Below, one piece after another: positions 7,677 to 16,386 of a DNA stretch of 64,000 nt. A program made the translations under genes and the position numbers. The number at the start of each line of letters is the position of its first letter. Position 1 is the stretch's first letter. Origin of the DNA: Streptomyces sp. NBC_00582 (GTDB taxonomy: Bacteria; Actinomycetota; Actinomycetes; Streptomycetales; Streptomycetaceae); assembly GCF_036345155.1 (NCBI RefSeq), contig NZ_CP107772.1:7502001-7566000 (forward strand), given 5' to 3'. The notes below the pieces were generated by a model. It was not told the origin of the DNA. It made no database searches and worked only from the letters and a program-made list of their open reading frames with translations.

Positions 7677-8687
7677 CTACGCGTTCAGCTCGGCCAGCAC
7701 CCGCAGCGTCTGCGGGTCCGGGGCCACGACCAACAGGTCCGTCACCGGCCCCTTGCGCCACAGCTCCAACCGCTCCGCGATCCGCTCACGCGGCCCCACC
7801 AGCGAGATCTCGTCCGCGAAAGCGTCCGGCACCGCCAACACCGCCTCCTCCCGCCGCCCCGCGAGGAACAGCTCCTGGATCCGCCGCGCCTCCTCCTCGT
7901 ACCCCATCCGCCCCATCAGATCCGCATGGAAGTTACGCGTCGCGTGCCCCATGCCCCCGATGTAGAACCCGAGCATCGCCTTGACCGGCAACAGCCCCTC
8001 CGACACATCCGCACACACCGTCGCCCGGACCAGCGGAGCGACCACGAACCCCTCCCGCAGCTCACCCAGCCCCGGCCCGTACGCGTCCGGCCGGCTCGGC
8101 GACCAGTACAACGGCAGCCACCCATCGGCGATCCGCACCGTCTGCGCCACGTTCCGCGGCCCCTCCGCCCCCAGCAACACCGGCAGATCCGCCCGCAACG
8201 GATGCGTGATCGACTTCAACGGCCGCCCCAACCCGGTGCCGTCCGGGCCCCGGTACGGAAGAGCATGGAACCGCCCCTCCGACTCCACCGGCCCCCGACG
8301 CGCCAGCACCTGCCGTACGACGTCCACATACTCCCGGGTCGCGGTCAGCGGCGACTTCGGAAACGGCCGCCCGTACCAGCCCTCCACCACCTGCGGCCCC
8401 GACAACCCCAGCCCCAGCATCATCCGCCCACCCGAGAGATGGTCCAGGGTCAACGCGTGCATGGCCGTCGTCGTGGGGGAACGGGCCGCCATCTGCGCCA
8501 CGGCCGTCCCCAGCCCGATCCTCGTGGTCCGCGCCGCGATCCAGGTGAGCGCGGTGAACGCGTCCGAACCCCACGACTCCGCCGTCCACACCGAGCCGTA
8601 CCCGAGCCGCTCCGCCTCCAGCGCCAGCTCCACATGCCCGGGCGCGGGGCCACGACCCCAGTAACCGAGCGCGAGACCGAGCCGCAT
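7677..8687 (-). CDS. LLM-class F420-dependent oxidoreductase
   Basis: A 336-residue TIM-barrel protein of the luciferase-like monooxygenase superfamily. The opening MRLGLALGYWGRGP, the stretch LGYGSVWTAESWGSDAFTAL, and IGLGTAVAQMAARSP are the usual N-terminal strands that form the deazaflavin pocket, and LDHLSGGRMMLGLGLSGPQVVEGWYG is the family signature. These enzymes use F420 (or FMN) for hydride transfer to varied substrates, and the substrate is not predictable. An ATG start at 8687 fits the family N-terminus exactly, with GGAGGCAGGT before it. It is monocistronic on the minus strand. About 200 nt to either side show no further gene. Confidence 0.92.
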   Translation of the reverse strand: MRLGLALGYWGRGPAPGHVELALEAERLGYGSVWTAESWGSDAFTALTWIAARTTRIGLGTAVAQMAARSPTTTAMHALTLDHLSGGRMMLGLGLSGPQVVEGWYGRPFPKSPLTATREYVDVVRQVLARRGPVESEGRFHALPYRGPDGTGLGRPLKSITHPLRADLPVLLGAEGPRNVAQTVRIADGWLPLYWSPSRPDAYGPGLGELREGFVVAPLVRATVCADVSEGLLPVKAMLGFYIGGMGHATRNFHADLMGRMGYEEEARRIQELFLAGRREEAVLAVPDAFADEISLVGPRERIAERLELWRKGPVTDLLVVAPDPQTLRVLAELNA

Positions 8688-8900
8688 ACCTGCCTCCTGA
8701 CGATCCGTCAGACACGGGGGCTGCGACTGTACGACAGCGGCCCCCCGGCCCGGAAGGGCGAGGGGCGGTCTGTGTGGCTGTCTGTGACGTGCGTGCGAGG
8801 CGTTGGCATGGACTCGTTTCGGCCCCTCGCGGGAGTCGGGGTTGCTGCCGCCGTGTCTCCCTGGGGTGAGGTCAGGCGCCCGGCTCTGCCCGCTCTCCGG

Positions 8901-9257
8901 TCAGCAGAGTTCCAGTGACCCGTGATGGTTTGTCAAGTTGTCGAAGTACATCCAGCCTGTCGTGTCGGTGCCTGCTATGCGCCCGTACACCCAGTAGTTG
9001 TCGTATGCGTTTACCAAAAGGCACCAGTAGTAGAATTTCTGGCCCTTGGCGAAGATGCCCTTCGAGGCGCATTCGCCGTACGGTGCCTTCCGGAGATTTG
9101 CGTCCTTGTAAAGGTATGCGTACCCGTCCGAGTTGTTGGTGTACCAAGCGGGCAGGCTGCAAACACCTGCGGCGCTGGCGCTCGTCGCGCTGACCCCGAT
9201 GAGGGATCCTGTGAGGAGCGTGGTTGCCAGCGCCAACGACGCGATGCGCTTCTTCAT
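8901..9257 (-). CDS. Secreted small protein with SH3-like fold
   Basis: A 118-residue protein starting at the ATG of 9257 with AAGGAG 6 nt upstream. Residues 1-29 are a Sec signal peptide (MKKR, hydrophobic core, SASA cleavage site). The mature part has aromatic-rich spacing (LRKAPYGEC, KFYYWCLLVN, YWVYGRI, GWMYFDNL) like a bacterial SH3-type domain and four cysteines that could form two disulfides. Codon usage is less GC-biased than its neighbours, suggesting acquisition. Secretion is likely; the binding target is unknown. Confidence 0.82.
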   Translation of the reverse strand: MKKRIASLALATTLLTGSLIGVSATSASAAGVCSLPAWYTNNSDGYAYLYKDANLRKAPYGECASKGIFAKGQKFYYWCLLVNAYDNYWVYGRIAGTDTTGWMYFDNLTNHHGSLELC

Positions 9258-9448
9258 GATGCTCCTTGGGGGAAGTGTCCTGTGCATGACAGTGTAGGGA
9301 CTTCGACCTCTGGAGAGATGTATTTCCCCATGCTGTCGTCCCGGATGAGTCCCAGGGCTTCCTTGTGGACAGTCGGATCCTGGTTGGTCTTCTGTCCTGC
9401 CGGGAGCCCCGCTGTCATGTCTCGAGATCATGTGGCGCATGTGTATGA

Positions 9449-9484
9449 CTACGGCTCCTCATCAAGGTAGATGAGGAGCCGTAG
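9449..9484 (-). terminator. 15-bp perfect hairpin terminator
   Basis: CTACGGCTCCTCATC pairs perfectly with GATGAGGAGCCGTAG around a 6-nt loop. On the minus strand it begins about 11 nt after the stop of the membrane protein gene at 9496, so it is read as that gene's terminator. It also shields the secreted-protein gene downstream. Confidence 0.85.
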
Positions 9485-9495
9485 GGGGGTGAGGG

Positions 9496-10260
9496 TCAGC
9501 CGCGCTGGATTCCGGAGGCGTCCCGCAGGACGCCGCGGCGGCCGTCTTGGGTCTGCGCGATCAGGCCTTGGCCGCCCTGCTCGATGGCCAGGTACCAGGT
9601 GCCCGGTGCCAGTTCGGCGATCGGCGTCGCTGAGCCGTCTTCCGCGAATAGCGGGCGCGGCACGGGGACGGCGAACCAGAACGGCGAGAAGGCCGGGGCC
9701 GGTGTCGACGACTGCTGCCCGAAGGGCTGAACCTGCTGCGGCTGCCCGCCGAAAGTGGTTGGCTGAGGGGCACCCGGGTAGCCGTAACCGCTCGGAGGCT
9801 GGGCCCCATAGGGCTGGGGGGCGGCGGGCTTGGGGGCGGGGATGAGCGCGGTCTGAAGGGTGGGAACCAGGGGGGTGGTTATGGCGGCGGCGGCCAGGAC
9901 AAGGGCGGCGATGAGGCCGAGGATGAGGCCGGAGCCAGCGTCGATATTGTCGGGAACATCCACCAGGGACCAGAAGAGGGTCCAGGCGGAGAGCACCGCG
10001 AAGCCTGTGCCGACGACGCCGACGTCCAGGCCGGCCACCTTGCGCTGCTGCGGTAGGCAGCGGTTGACGACGACCAGGGCGGCGCCGATGACGCCCCCCA
10101 TGTAGGTGCCGAGGCCCGTCCCGAGGCTGTCCCACGCGTTCTGGCTGTCCGAATAGCCGGACACTGAGACGGAGTAGTAGGTGAGGAAGGACGCGATGAA
10201 CAGCAGCACCGCTGCTCCGATCACCACGCCGTCGCCTCGAGTGAGGGAGCGGATATTCAC
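9496..10260 (-). CDS. Membrane protein with Pro/Gln-rich linker and C-terminal SH3-like domain
   Basis: A 254-residue protein. Residues about 12-30, 53-68, 78-100 and 108-128 are hydrophobic helices. After that comes a linker rich in Pro, Gln, Gly and Tyr (about 135-185, with YGAQPPSGYGYPGAPQ). The last about 65 residues (LFAEDGSATPIAEL...DGRRGVLRDASGIQRG) look like a small beta-rich ligand domain. The four-helix plus low-complexity linker arrangement is common in actinobacterial DUF5336-like proteins. The function is unknown. The ATG start at 10260 has no strong ribosome site. It is transcribed alone, ending in the hairpin at 9449-9484. Confidence 0.78.
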   Translation of the reverse strand: MNIRSLTRGDGVVIGAAVLLFIASFLTYYSVSVSGYSDSQNAWDSLGTGLGTYMGGVIGAALVVVNRCLPQQRKVAGLDVGVVGTGFAVLSAWTLFWSLVDVPDNIDAGSGLILGLIAALVLAAAAITTPLVPTLQTALIPAPKPAAPQPYGAQPPSGYGYPGAPQPTTFGGQPQQVQPFGQQSSTPAPAFSPFWFAVPVPRPLFAEDGSATPIAELAPGTWYLAIEQGGQGLIAQTQDGRRGVLRDASGIQRG

Positions 10261-10454
10261 TTCAGTCGGTCCTTCGTAGGTCGTCTCGTCGTCGGTAGAG
10301 GCGTCGCTGCCACCATGTCGCCGTCAGGCCCCGGTGTGAAGCGCGGGGCATGACCCCTCATCGTAGGAGCGACCCTATCGTCCGTCCGGCGAGGCTGTCC
10401 GTCGGGACCAGAACACCGATTACGACTCGCGGCAGAAAACTCACGATTCCGTTA

Positions 10455-10515
10455 CTTGAAGTCCCAGCGACTCTCGGTATCCCAGGCGTTTCCGTCTGGG
10501 AGGTTCGTGACGGTG
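10455..10515 (-). ncRNA. Probable TnpB guide-RNA scaffold / right-end hairpin
   Basis: On the minus strand just after the tnpB stop the sequence contains CCCAGACG-GAAA-CGCCTGGG (10500-10481), a stem with a GNRA tetraloop. It is followed by the IS right end. In IS605 elements the omega RNA overlaps the tnpB 3' end and the right end. That places the scaffold here, with the guide coming from DNA below about 10455. The assignment is by position and hairpin only. Confidence 0.45.
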
Positions 10516-11935
10516 TCACCAGAGCTTGAGGGCTTCGGCGTCCTGACGACGATCTCTCGCTTCTTCCTGCTGGTGGTGCGGCAGGCTTGCGCCACCTGCC
10601 CGCCCGCCTCGGCCAGTGTTCCGGTTGAGGCGTTGGCGGCGGGTCTTACGGTCGGCTCCACGAGGCTTCGACACGCGGGGCGTGTCCTGGTCTCCGGCCA
10701 CTCCGGTACCAGTGGTGCAGGCCGCGGCGAGGGCGACCAGGTTGCGCGCTGCGTTCTCGTCCCGGTCCATCACAAGCGGGCACTCGTCGCAGTCGAAGAC
10801 CCGCGCGTGCAGTGGCAGCTTGGCTTTCGCTGCACCACAGTTCGAGCAGGTCTTGGAGGAGGGGTACCAGCGATTGGCCACGATGGTGCGGCAGGCGTTC
10901 CAGCGGCCCTTGTAGGTGAGCTGGCGCCGGATCTCCCCGAACCCGGCGTCGGAGACTCGACGAGCGAGCCGTCTGTTGCGGAGCATGCCGGCTACGTTGA
11001 GGTCTTCGACCACCACCGTGCCGTACTCGGTGCGAACGCGGGTGGTGAGCTTGTGCAACGCGTCGGTGCGCAGGTTCGCCACCCGGTGGTGGATCTTGTT
11101 CCGCTGCCTGTTGGCCTTCTCCCATCGTTTCGATGGCTTCTGGCCGGTCTTGCGGTCCGGTCCCTGCCGACGGGTGACACGGCGGGAATGGAGCCTCAGA
11201 AGCTTGAGAGCGCCGTCCAGGTGCCCGGGGTTGGGCACGTAGTGGACCTTGCCGGAACTGTCGGCCATGACTGCCAGGTACTTCACACCCAGGTCGATCC
11301 CGACCGAGGTATCCGGGCGGTCGACACGGGTGATCTCCCGGGCCGTCTCGACCTGGAGGGAGACGAACCAGCGTCCGCGCTCGTGCCGGACCGTCGCGGA
11401 GAGGATACGCGCCGTTCCGGCCTTGATGCGGGCCAGGAGCTTGACCGTGGGTTCGTGGGTGCGGATCGTGCCCAGCCGGGGCAGGGTGATGTGCCGGCCG
11501 CTGGGTTCGATGCGGATCGCGCCGGTGGTGAACCGGCAGGCCAGGCGGGCCTTCCGCTTCGGTTTCCGGCGCGGGACACCCACCCTGGCGCCCTTGCGTT
11601 TGCCCTGCTTGGACTTGGCGTAGTTGTCGAACGCGGCGGCCGCGTTCGTGAGCCCGGTGTTGTAGGCCTCCTTGGAGTTCTCCTGCCACCAGTCGGCGAA
11701 TCTCGGGTCGGTGGTCTTGATCTGGTTGAACTCCTTGCGCAGCGCGGGCAGCGACCACGACCGCCATGGCGTCAACTGCTCCTCACCGATACCGTAGGAG
11801 GTTTCCGCCTTGCGCTGCCACCACGAGGCGGTCACCCAGGACACGGCCCAGTTGTAGGCGGCGCGAGCGGCGCCGCAGTGCGAGCGCAGGCTGCTGGCCG
11901 CCGTTCGGATCGAGAGCGAACTTGTAGGCCTGCAC
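10516..11935 (-). pseudogene. tnpB: TnpB RNA-guided nuclease, N-terminal frameshift
   Basis: A TnpB/OrfB homologue. The main frame (10516-11844) encodes the RuvC-like nuclease with its three acidic positions visible: D in SVGIDLGVK, E in VVVEDLNV and D in DRDENAARN. Between the second and third lies the zinc finger CSNCG...CDEC. The true N-terminus (VQAYKFALDPNGGQQ, from GTG 11935) is in another frame. The expected LRSHCGAARAAYNWAV continues in the main frame, so there is a frameshift near 11885-11895. The nuclease core is intact, but the N-terminal wedge is out of frame unless frameshifting occurs. The tail after the zinc finger (about 60 basic residues) overlaps the likely guide RNA. Confidence 0.85.
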
Positions 11936-12138
11936 CAGGCAACCGGGCCGCAGCCGGAACTTCCCGCTCACTCGGCAGCTTCCCCTCCGCTTCGAAGATT
12001 CCCTCACCGCACCCAACGAGCACCACCCATGAAGGTCACGGATTCGATGAAAGAACTCCCGTTCCTATCCGGGGAACGCCATCACGGCACAGGCGGAGAG
12101 GGGCTGAGATGCAGTGATGGATTGCTCAGCAGCTGTGT

Positions 12139-13167
12139 CTATTTTCTCAGGAAGCTTGCAATGCCGTCCGAGATCCCCTGCGCCGCCTTCTGCCTCCAGG
12201 CGCCGCTGGTCAGCAGTGCCGCATCCTTGGTATCGCGCATGTTGCCGCACTCGATGAACACCTTCGGAACCGTTGACAGATTGAGACCGCCCAGGTCCTC
12301 ACGTGTGACGAGACCGGTGCCGTCGCCGATGTAGTTGGACCGCGAACTGCCCGTGCTCTGCGCGAAGTCGTCCGCGATCAGCTTCCCGAGCTCCTTCGAC
12401 GGCGCGACGATCGCCCGGGTGTCGGCGGCCCCCTGGTGCACCGCGCCCGGCAGGATCACATGGAAGCCCCGGTTGCCCTCCGCCGAGCCGTCCGCGTGGA
12501 TCGACACCACTGCGTCGGCGTGCGCCGCGTTCCCGATCCGGGCCCGTTCGTCGACACACGGCCCGAACGGCCGGTCCCCGTCCTGGGTCAGCTTCACCGT
12601 CGCCCCCTGCTCCTGCAGCAGCGTCCGCAGCCGGTGCGCCACGTCCAGCGTGAACCTCGCCTCGCTGTAACCGGAGTTGGTGGACGTCCCCGTGGTGTCG
12701 CACTCCTTGAAGTTCGTGCCGATGTCCACCTTGCGGTTGATCTCCGCGGTGTGCTGGGAGTTGGTGACGTTGTGGCCGGGGTCGATGACGACGACCCTCC
12801 CCTTGAGCGGGGTCGCGGCGTCCGCGTCCTGACCGGGGGAGGGGGAGGCGGAGGCGGAGAGGGTGCCGGCCTTGTGGTCGGGAGTGCCGGCGGTGGGTGA
12901 GCCGGTGACGCTTGTCCGGGCCCCCGCCCCCACCCCCTCCGCCCCGTTCCCCCCGTCGTCCCCGCCGTTTCCGGACCCGCCCAGCGTCTCGTACACCAGC
13001 CACCCCAGCAGCGCCCCGGGCACGAGTGCGGCCAGCGCCACGGTCAGCGTGCGCCGCAGCGGTGAGCGGCGCGGCCGCGGGGGGCCGTAGGGGTCGTACG
13101 GGTCGGTGGGGCCGAAGGGCTCGGAGTGCGGACCGGTGTAAGACACGCCTGCCACCCTAACGGGCAC
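12139..13167 (-). CDS. N-acetylmuramoyl-L-alanine amidase, membrane-anchored
   Basis: A 342-residue cell-wall hydrolase of the Amidase_3 family (zinc-dependent, cleaving the lactyl-amide bond between MurNAc and the stem peptide). Residues about 35-62 are a basic stretch plus one transmembrane helix, so it is a type II membrane protein. A Ser/Gly/Ala/Thr-rich linker runs to about 120. The catalytic domain shows the zinc ligands H in VIDPGHN, E in YSEARFTLD and H in VSIHADG, and the catalytic Glu in FIECGNM. The start is uncertain: GTG at 13167, 13155 or 13146. It is a single gene; the GC-rich upstream region contains no obvious operator. Confidence 0.92.
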   Translation of the reverse strand: MPVRVAGVSYTGPHSEPFGPTDPYDPYGPPRPRRSPLRRTLTVALAALVPGALLGWLVYETLGGSGNGGDDGGNGAEGVGAGARTSVTGSPTAGTPDHKAGTLSASASPSPGQDADAATPLKGRVVVIDPGHNVTNSQHTAEINRKVDIGTNFKECDTTGTSTNSGYSEARFTLDVAHRLRTLLQEQGATVKLTQDGDRPFGPCVDERARIGNAAHADAVVSIHADGSAEGNRGFHVILPGAVHQGAADTRAIVAPSKELGKLIADDFAQSTGSSRSNYIGDGTGLVTREDLGGLNLSTVPKVFIECGNMRDTKDAALLTSGAWRQKAAQGISDGIASFLRK

Positions 13168-13255
13168 CTCCGCCCCGGCCCGGGAACCGCGGGCCCCCGA
13201 CCGCGTGCGGGCGCCGCCGACGGGTGTGGTCGCCCGGTCGCGCTCCCGGCCCCTT

Positions 13256-13308
13256 CCCGTCCCTCCTGCCTCTCTGCCTCTCCTGTCCCTCTGTCCCTCC
13301 TGCCCCCT
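13256..13308. repeat. Polypyrimidine tract with repeated CCTCTGTCC-like units
   Basis: About 50 nt of almost pure C/T on the plus strand, built from short units such as CCTGCCTCTCTG, just beyond the 3' end of the minus-strand gene at 13309. It is low-complexity DNA and no hairpin is seen. Confidence 0.6.
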
Positions 13309-14136
13309 CTATCCCGTCACCTGCGCCGACTTGTACTCCGTGCCCTTGGGGGCCAGGCAGACGAACCAGTTGTAGGGGGAGCCGTCGGTCGTCCGGATGG
13401 CGAGGTCGTCGCTGTTGATGTCGGCCCCCGCGGGGACCCGGTGGATCTTCGTCGTGGTGCCGTCCTTCCAGGTGCAGGTCACCTGCCGGGCCGTCTTCGC
13501 CACATGGCCGATCACCAGGCGGTCCGGTTCCTCGCCGACGGGGGAGAGGGGGACCGCGACGGCGTCGATGTCCTTGCCCGACAGCATGTCGTCCTCGGTG
13601 GTCAGGCCCTGCACGGTCACGTGCTCCCGGTCGACGCCACCCCGGGAGGTGGTGCCGCGGTGCACGAACCAGGCGCTTCTGCCGACCAGCTCCTCGGGTG
13701 TGGTCACGCCCGGGGTCTCGCCGTACTGCGCCATCGCGTCCATCGAGGACCGGGCGTCCTCGGCGTCGATGGGCGCCGGCCAGACGTCGAGGGAGACCCG
13801 CCACTCCACGCCCGCGTCCGTGCCGGTCGCGAGGGTGACCCGGTTGTGCGGCTGGAACAGCGACGGTGAGCCGGTCACCGCCGGCCGGGGCGCCGCCGGG
13901 GCCACCCGGTCCCCGCCTCCGGGGAGGCCGGTCAGCGCGAGCGCCCCTGTGGAGCCCGCGGCCACCAGGGCCGTGCCGGCCGTCACCGCCCAGCGGCGGG
14001 CCTTGCGGCGGCGGCCGCCGCGGATCAGCGCCTGGGTGGGGGCTATACCGATCTCGACCTCGTCCGCGGCGTCGGCCAGCAGCAGGGCGATGGCGTGCTG
14101 TGCCATGGGGTGGTTCGTCTCCCGGTCCGCGCTCAT
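13309..14136 (-). CDS. Membrane-anchored extracytoplasmic protein coupled to an ECF sigma factor
   Basis: A 275-residue protein starting at ATG 14136, overlapping the sigma-factor stop by one base (TGATG), so it is translationally coupled. Residues 1-45 are cytoplasmic. A basic RRRKARR precedes one membrane helix (WAVTAGTALVAAGSTGALALTG, split over about 48-70), and the remaining 200 residues face outward. Position and topology fit an anti-sigma or sensor partner. However, the N-terminal part lacks the HxxxCxxC zinc motif of ZAS anti-sigma factors, so its control of the sigma factor is inferred from context only. The extracellular part (WRVSLDVWP, HVTVQGL, DNWF-like end) matches nothing recognised. 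Confidence 0.75.
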   Translation of the reverse strand: MSADRETNHPMAQHAIALLLADAADEVEIGIAPTQALIRGGRRRKARRWAVTAGTALVAAGSTGALALTGLPGGGDRVAPAAPRPAVTGSPSLFQPHNRVTLATGTDAGVEWRVSLDVWPAPIDAEDARSSMDAMAQYGETPGVTTPEELVGRSAWFVHRGTTSRGGVDREHVTVQGLTTEDDMLSGKDIDAVAVPLSPVGEEPDRLVIGHVAKTARQVTCTWKDGTTTKIHRVPAGADINSDDLAIRTTDGSPYNWFVCLAPKGTEYKSAQVTG

Positions 14137-14678
14137 CACTTCCGCCTTCCGTACGTCACCATGTCCGCCAGTGCCGGTATCGCGCGCAGCTTCGCGATGC
14201 CCTTGGCCGCGTTGCTCTTCACCGCGCCGACCGAACAGCCCATCGCCTCGGCCGTCTGTGTCTCGGTCAGGTCCTCCCAGTACCGCAGGACCACCGCCTC
14301 CCGCTGCCGTGGCGGCAGCTCGGCCAGCGCGCCGAGCAGGGCGTGGCGGTCGTCGGCCTGCGCGATGCGGTCGCCGGTGTCGGCGACCTCGTGGGCCAGG
14401 CCCGGTTCGTCGCTCTTCGGGGCGAGGAACTCGCGCAGTTTCCTGCGGTACCTGCGGGCATGCGCGTTTATCATCACCCGCCGTACATAGGCCTCCGGGT
14501 CGTCGGCCGAGGCGACTCTGCGCCAGGCCACATAGACCTGCTCCAGCGTCGTCTGGACCAGGTCCTCGGCGGCGTGCTGCTCCCCCGTGAGAAGAAACGC
14601 CGTGCGCATCAGCCGCGGCCAGCGGCCGGTGACGAAGGTCTGGAACTCGGTGTCCCAGGCCTGTTTCGGATCCCCCAT
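14136..14678 (-). CDS. ECF sigma factor, SigE family
   Basis: A 180-residue ECF RNA polymerase sigma factor. Region 2 is at about 10-75 (EFQTFVTGRWPRLMRTAFLL then AEDLVQTTLEQVYVAWRRV, ending in PEAYVRRVMINAHA, the -10 recognition part). Region 4 is at about 115-165 (LAELPPRQREAVVLRYWEDL, then the helix-turn-helix TETQTAEAMGCSVGAVKSNAAKG). It recruits core polymerase to a stress or envelope regulon, probably under control of the coupled membrane protein. The ATG start has GGAGGCGC upstream. A repeated GCGCCTCCTA lies directly before the gene (14681-14701), suggesting a promoter-proximal duplication. Confidence 0.93.
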   Translation of the reverse strand: MGDPKQAWDTEFQTFVTGRWPRLMRTAFLLTGEQHAAEDLVQTTLEQVYVAWRRVASADDPEAYVRRVMINAHARRYRRKLREFLAPKSDEPGLAHEVADTGDRIAQADDRHALLGALAELPPRQREAVVLRYWEDLTETQTAEAMGCSVGAVKSNAAKGIAKLRAIPALADMVTYGRRK

Positions 14679-14739
14679 GTGCGCCTCCTAGCGCCTCCTA
14701 GATAGACAGAAGAGGCCGTGAGGGGGGCGGATCGTTGCC

Positions 14740-16185
14740 TCAGACGGTGACGGGGTGTGAGGAGATTTTCCGCGGCAGCCACAGCAGCATCAGCACCACC
14801 CCCACGAGCAGCACCCCGGTCCCCGTCCGGAACGCGAGCGCGTACCCCTCGGTCAGTGCCTGTGGCGTACCGCTGCCGCCCGTGCGGGCCGCCGCGAGGG
14901 TGGAGAGCACCGCGAGGCCCAGCGAGCCGCCCATCGTGCGGGAGGTGTTGACCAGGCCGGACACGAGGCCGGCCTCGCCGGGTGCGGCTCCGGAGGTGGC
15001 CAGCGCGGCCAGCGGGGTCGAGGCGAGGCCCGCGCCCAGCATCATCAGCACGCCCGGCAGCATGATCCCGGTGACGTATGCGCCGTTCGCGTTCATCGTC
15101 GACTGCCAGCCGAAGCCGACCGCCGCGACGAGCGTGCCGAGTGCGGCGACGGTGCGGGCTCCGGCCGAGCGCATCAGGCGGGGGGCGAGCTTGGAGCCGA
15201 GGACGACGGCGAGGGAGCTGGGCACCAGGGCGAGGCCGGCCTCCAGGGGGTCGTAGCCGAGGACGTTCTGCGTGTACAGCGTCATGAAGAACCACATGGA
15301 GAACATGGCCGAGCCGCACACGAACATCGCCGCGTTCGCCGCCGACACCGCCCGCAGCCGGAACAGCCCGAGCGGCATCAGCGGGGCCGCCGTGCGGGAC
15401 TCGACGGCGAGGAAGAGGCCGATGAGGGCGAGTCCGGCGGCCAGCGGGACGAGGGTCGCGTACGCCGTCCAGCCCTGGGCCTCCGTCTGGGAGATGCCGT
15501 AGGCGAGGGTGGCGAGGCCGGCGGTGACGAGCAGGGCGCCCGGGAGGTCCAGTCGCCGCCGGTCCCCGGCGCGGCTCTCGGTGAGCCCGCGCAGGGCGCC
15601 GAGCAGGACGACGGCGCCGACGGGGACGTTGATCAGCAGGACCCAGCGCCAGGACATCAGGTCCACCAGCACCCCGCCGACCAGTCCGCCCGCGGCTCCG
15701 CCGCCGGCGCCGACCGCCGTCCAGGTGGCGATCGCCCGCGCGCGTGCGGCGCCCTCGGGCACGGCGGAGGTGACCAGCGTGAGTGTCGACGGGGCGAGGA
15801 CCGCCGCGCCCAGGCCCTGCAGGGCCCGGGCCAGGAGGAGGTGCGTGCCTTCCTGGGCGAGGCCGCCGGCCAGGGAGGTGAGGGTGAACAGGGTGAGGCC
15901 GGTCAGGAACATCCGTTTGCGGCCGTAGAGGTCACCGGCGCGGCCGCCGAGCAGCATGAATCCGGCGAAGGCGATGGCGTAGGCGTTCACCACCCATTGC
16001 AGTCCGGCGGGGCTCATGCCGAGGTCCGCGCGGATCGAGGGGAGGGCCACGTTCACGACGGAGATGTCCAGGACGACGAGGAACTGGCCGGCGCAGGCGA
16101 GCGCCACGACCAGCCAGGCGCGGGGCAGGGGGCGGTGGGATGTCCGGGGGCGGGTGGTGTCGGCGGCTTCGAGCATGGGCGTCAT
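14740..16185 (-). CDS. MFS drug exporter, DHA2 (14-helix) family
   Basis: A 481-residue proton-driven efflux pump. N-terminal landmarks are VVLDISVVNVALPSI (motif D1-like in helix 1), LGGRAGDLYGRKRMF (motif A between helices 2 and 3) and LLARALQGLGAAVLAPSTL (motif B/C region). Repeated hydrophobic stretches fit 14 helices. The start is ATG 16185 or the second ATG at 16176. The frame is open to 16278, but those residues do not resemble the family. It is divergent from another MFS gene at 16387; the shared 200-nt gap is AT-richer than its surroundings and holds a good rightward promoter. The substrate is unknown; such pumps give drug or metabolite resistance. Confidence 0.92.
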   Translation of the reverse strand: MTPMLEAADTTRPRTSHRPLPRAWLVVALACAGQFLVVLDISVVNVALPSIRADLGMSPAGLQWVVNAYAIAFAGFMLLGGRAGDLYGRKRMFLTGLTLFTLTSLAGGLAQEGTHLLLARALQGLGAAVLAPSTLTLVTSAVPEGAARARAIATWTAVGAGGGAAGGLVGGVLVDLMSWRWVLLINVPVGAVVLLGALRGLTESRAGDRRRLDLPGALLVTAGLATLAYGISQTEAQGWTAYATLVPLAAGLALIGLFLAVESRTAAPLMPLGLFRLRAVSAANAAMFVCGSAMFSMWFFMTLYTQNVLGYDPLEAGLALVPSSLAVVLGSKLAPRLMRSAGARTVAALGTLVAAVGFGWQSTMNANGAYVTGIMLPGVLMMLGAGLASTPLAALATSGAAPGEAGLVSGLVNTSRTMGGSLGLAVLSTLAAARTGGSGTPQALTEGYALAFRTGTGVLLVGVVLMLLWLPRKISSHPVTV

Positions 16186-16293
16186 GGTCTCAACCGGCTT
16201 GCACCCCTTGCATCGGGATTTCGGCCCAGGCCTGTGGACCGGCCGGGTACCGTCCGCGGACCGGCCCCCGTTTCCCAAGAGAAGCTAAAGAAA

Positions 16294-16322
16294 TTGTTAG
16301 TACGCCAAAGCATCGGAATAGT
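16294..16322 (+). promoter_or_regulatory. Sigma-70-like promoter for the MFS gene at 16387
   Basis: TTGTTA (16294-16299), 17 nt, then AATAGT (16317-16322), in a notably AT-rich patch. An imperfect CTAA...TTAG inverted repeat spans the -35, a possible operator for a MarR- or TetR-type regulator encoded elsewhere. It lies 65 nt before the ATG. Confidence 0.5.
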
Positions 16323-16386
16323 TGCCCATGCATACAGGTTCAGCTCCCACGTAACCCTGAACGTCCCGCCCCGGAGGCCCCACCCC

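Larger units (their letters stand above)
10455..11935 (-). mobile_element. IS200/IS605-type element with TnpB only
   Basis: A single-gene IS605-like insertion consisting of a frameshifted tnpB and a conserved right-end sequence; no tnpA is present. The right end is near 10455. The left end could not be fixed: candidate structures lie up to about 12080, for example GTTCC/GGAAC around 12057-12074. No terminal inverted repeats or target duplication are expected for this family. Confidence 0.6.

Noticed and set aside
8702..8900. Search for a gene or RNA between the LLM enzyme and the secreted protein
   Set aside because: No frame with a ribosome site and no stable hairpin seen in this 200-nt gap.
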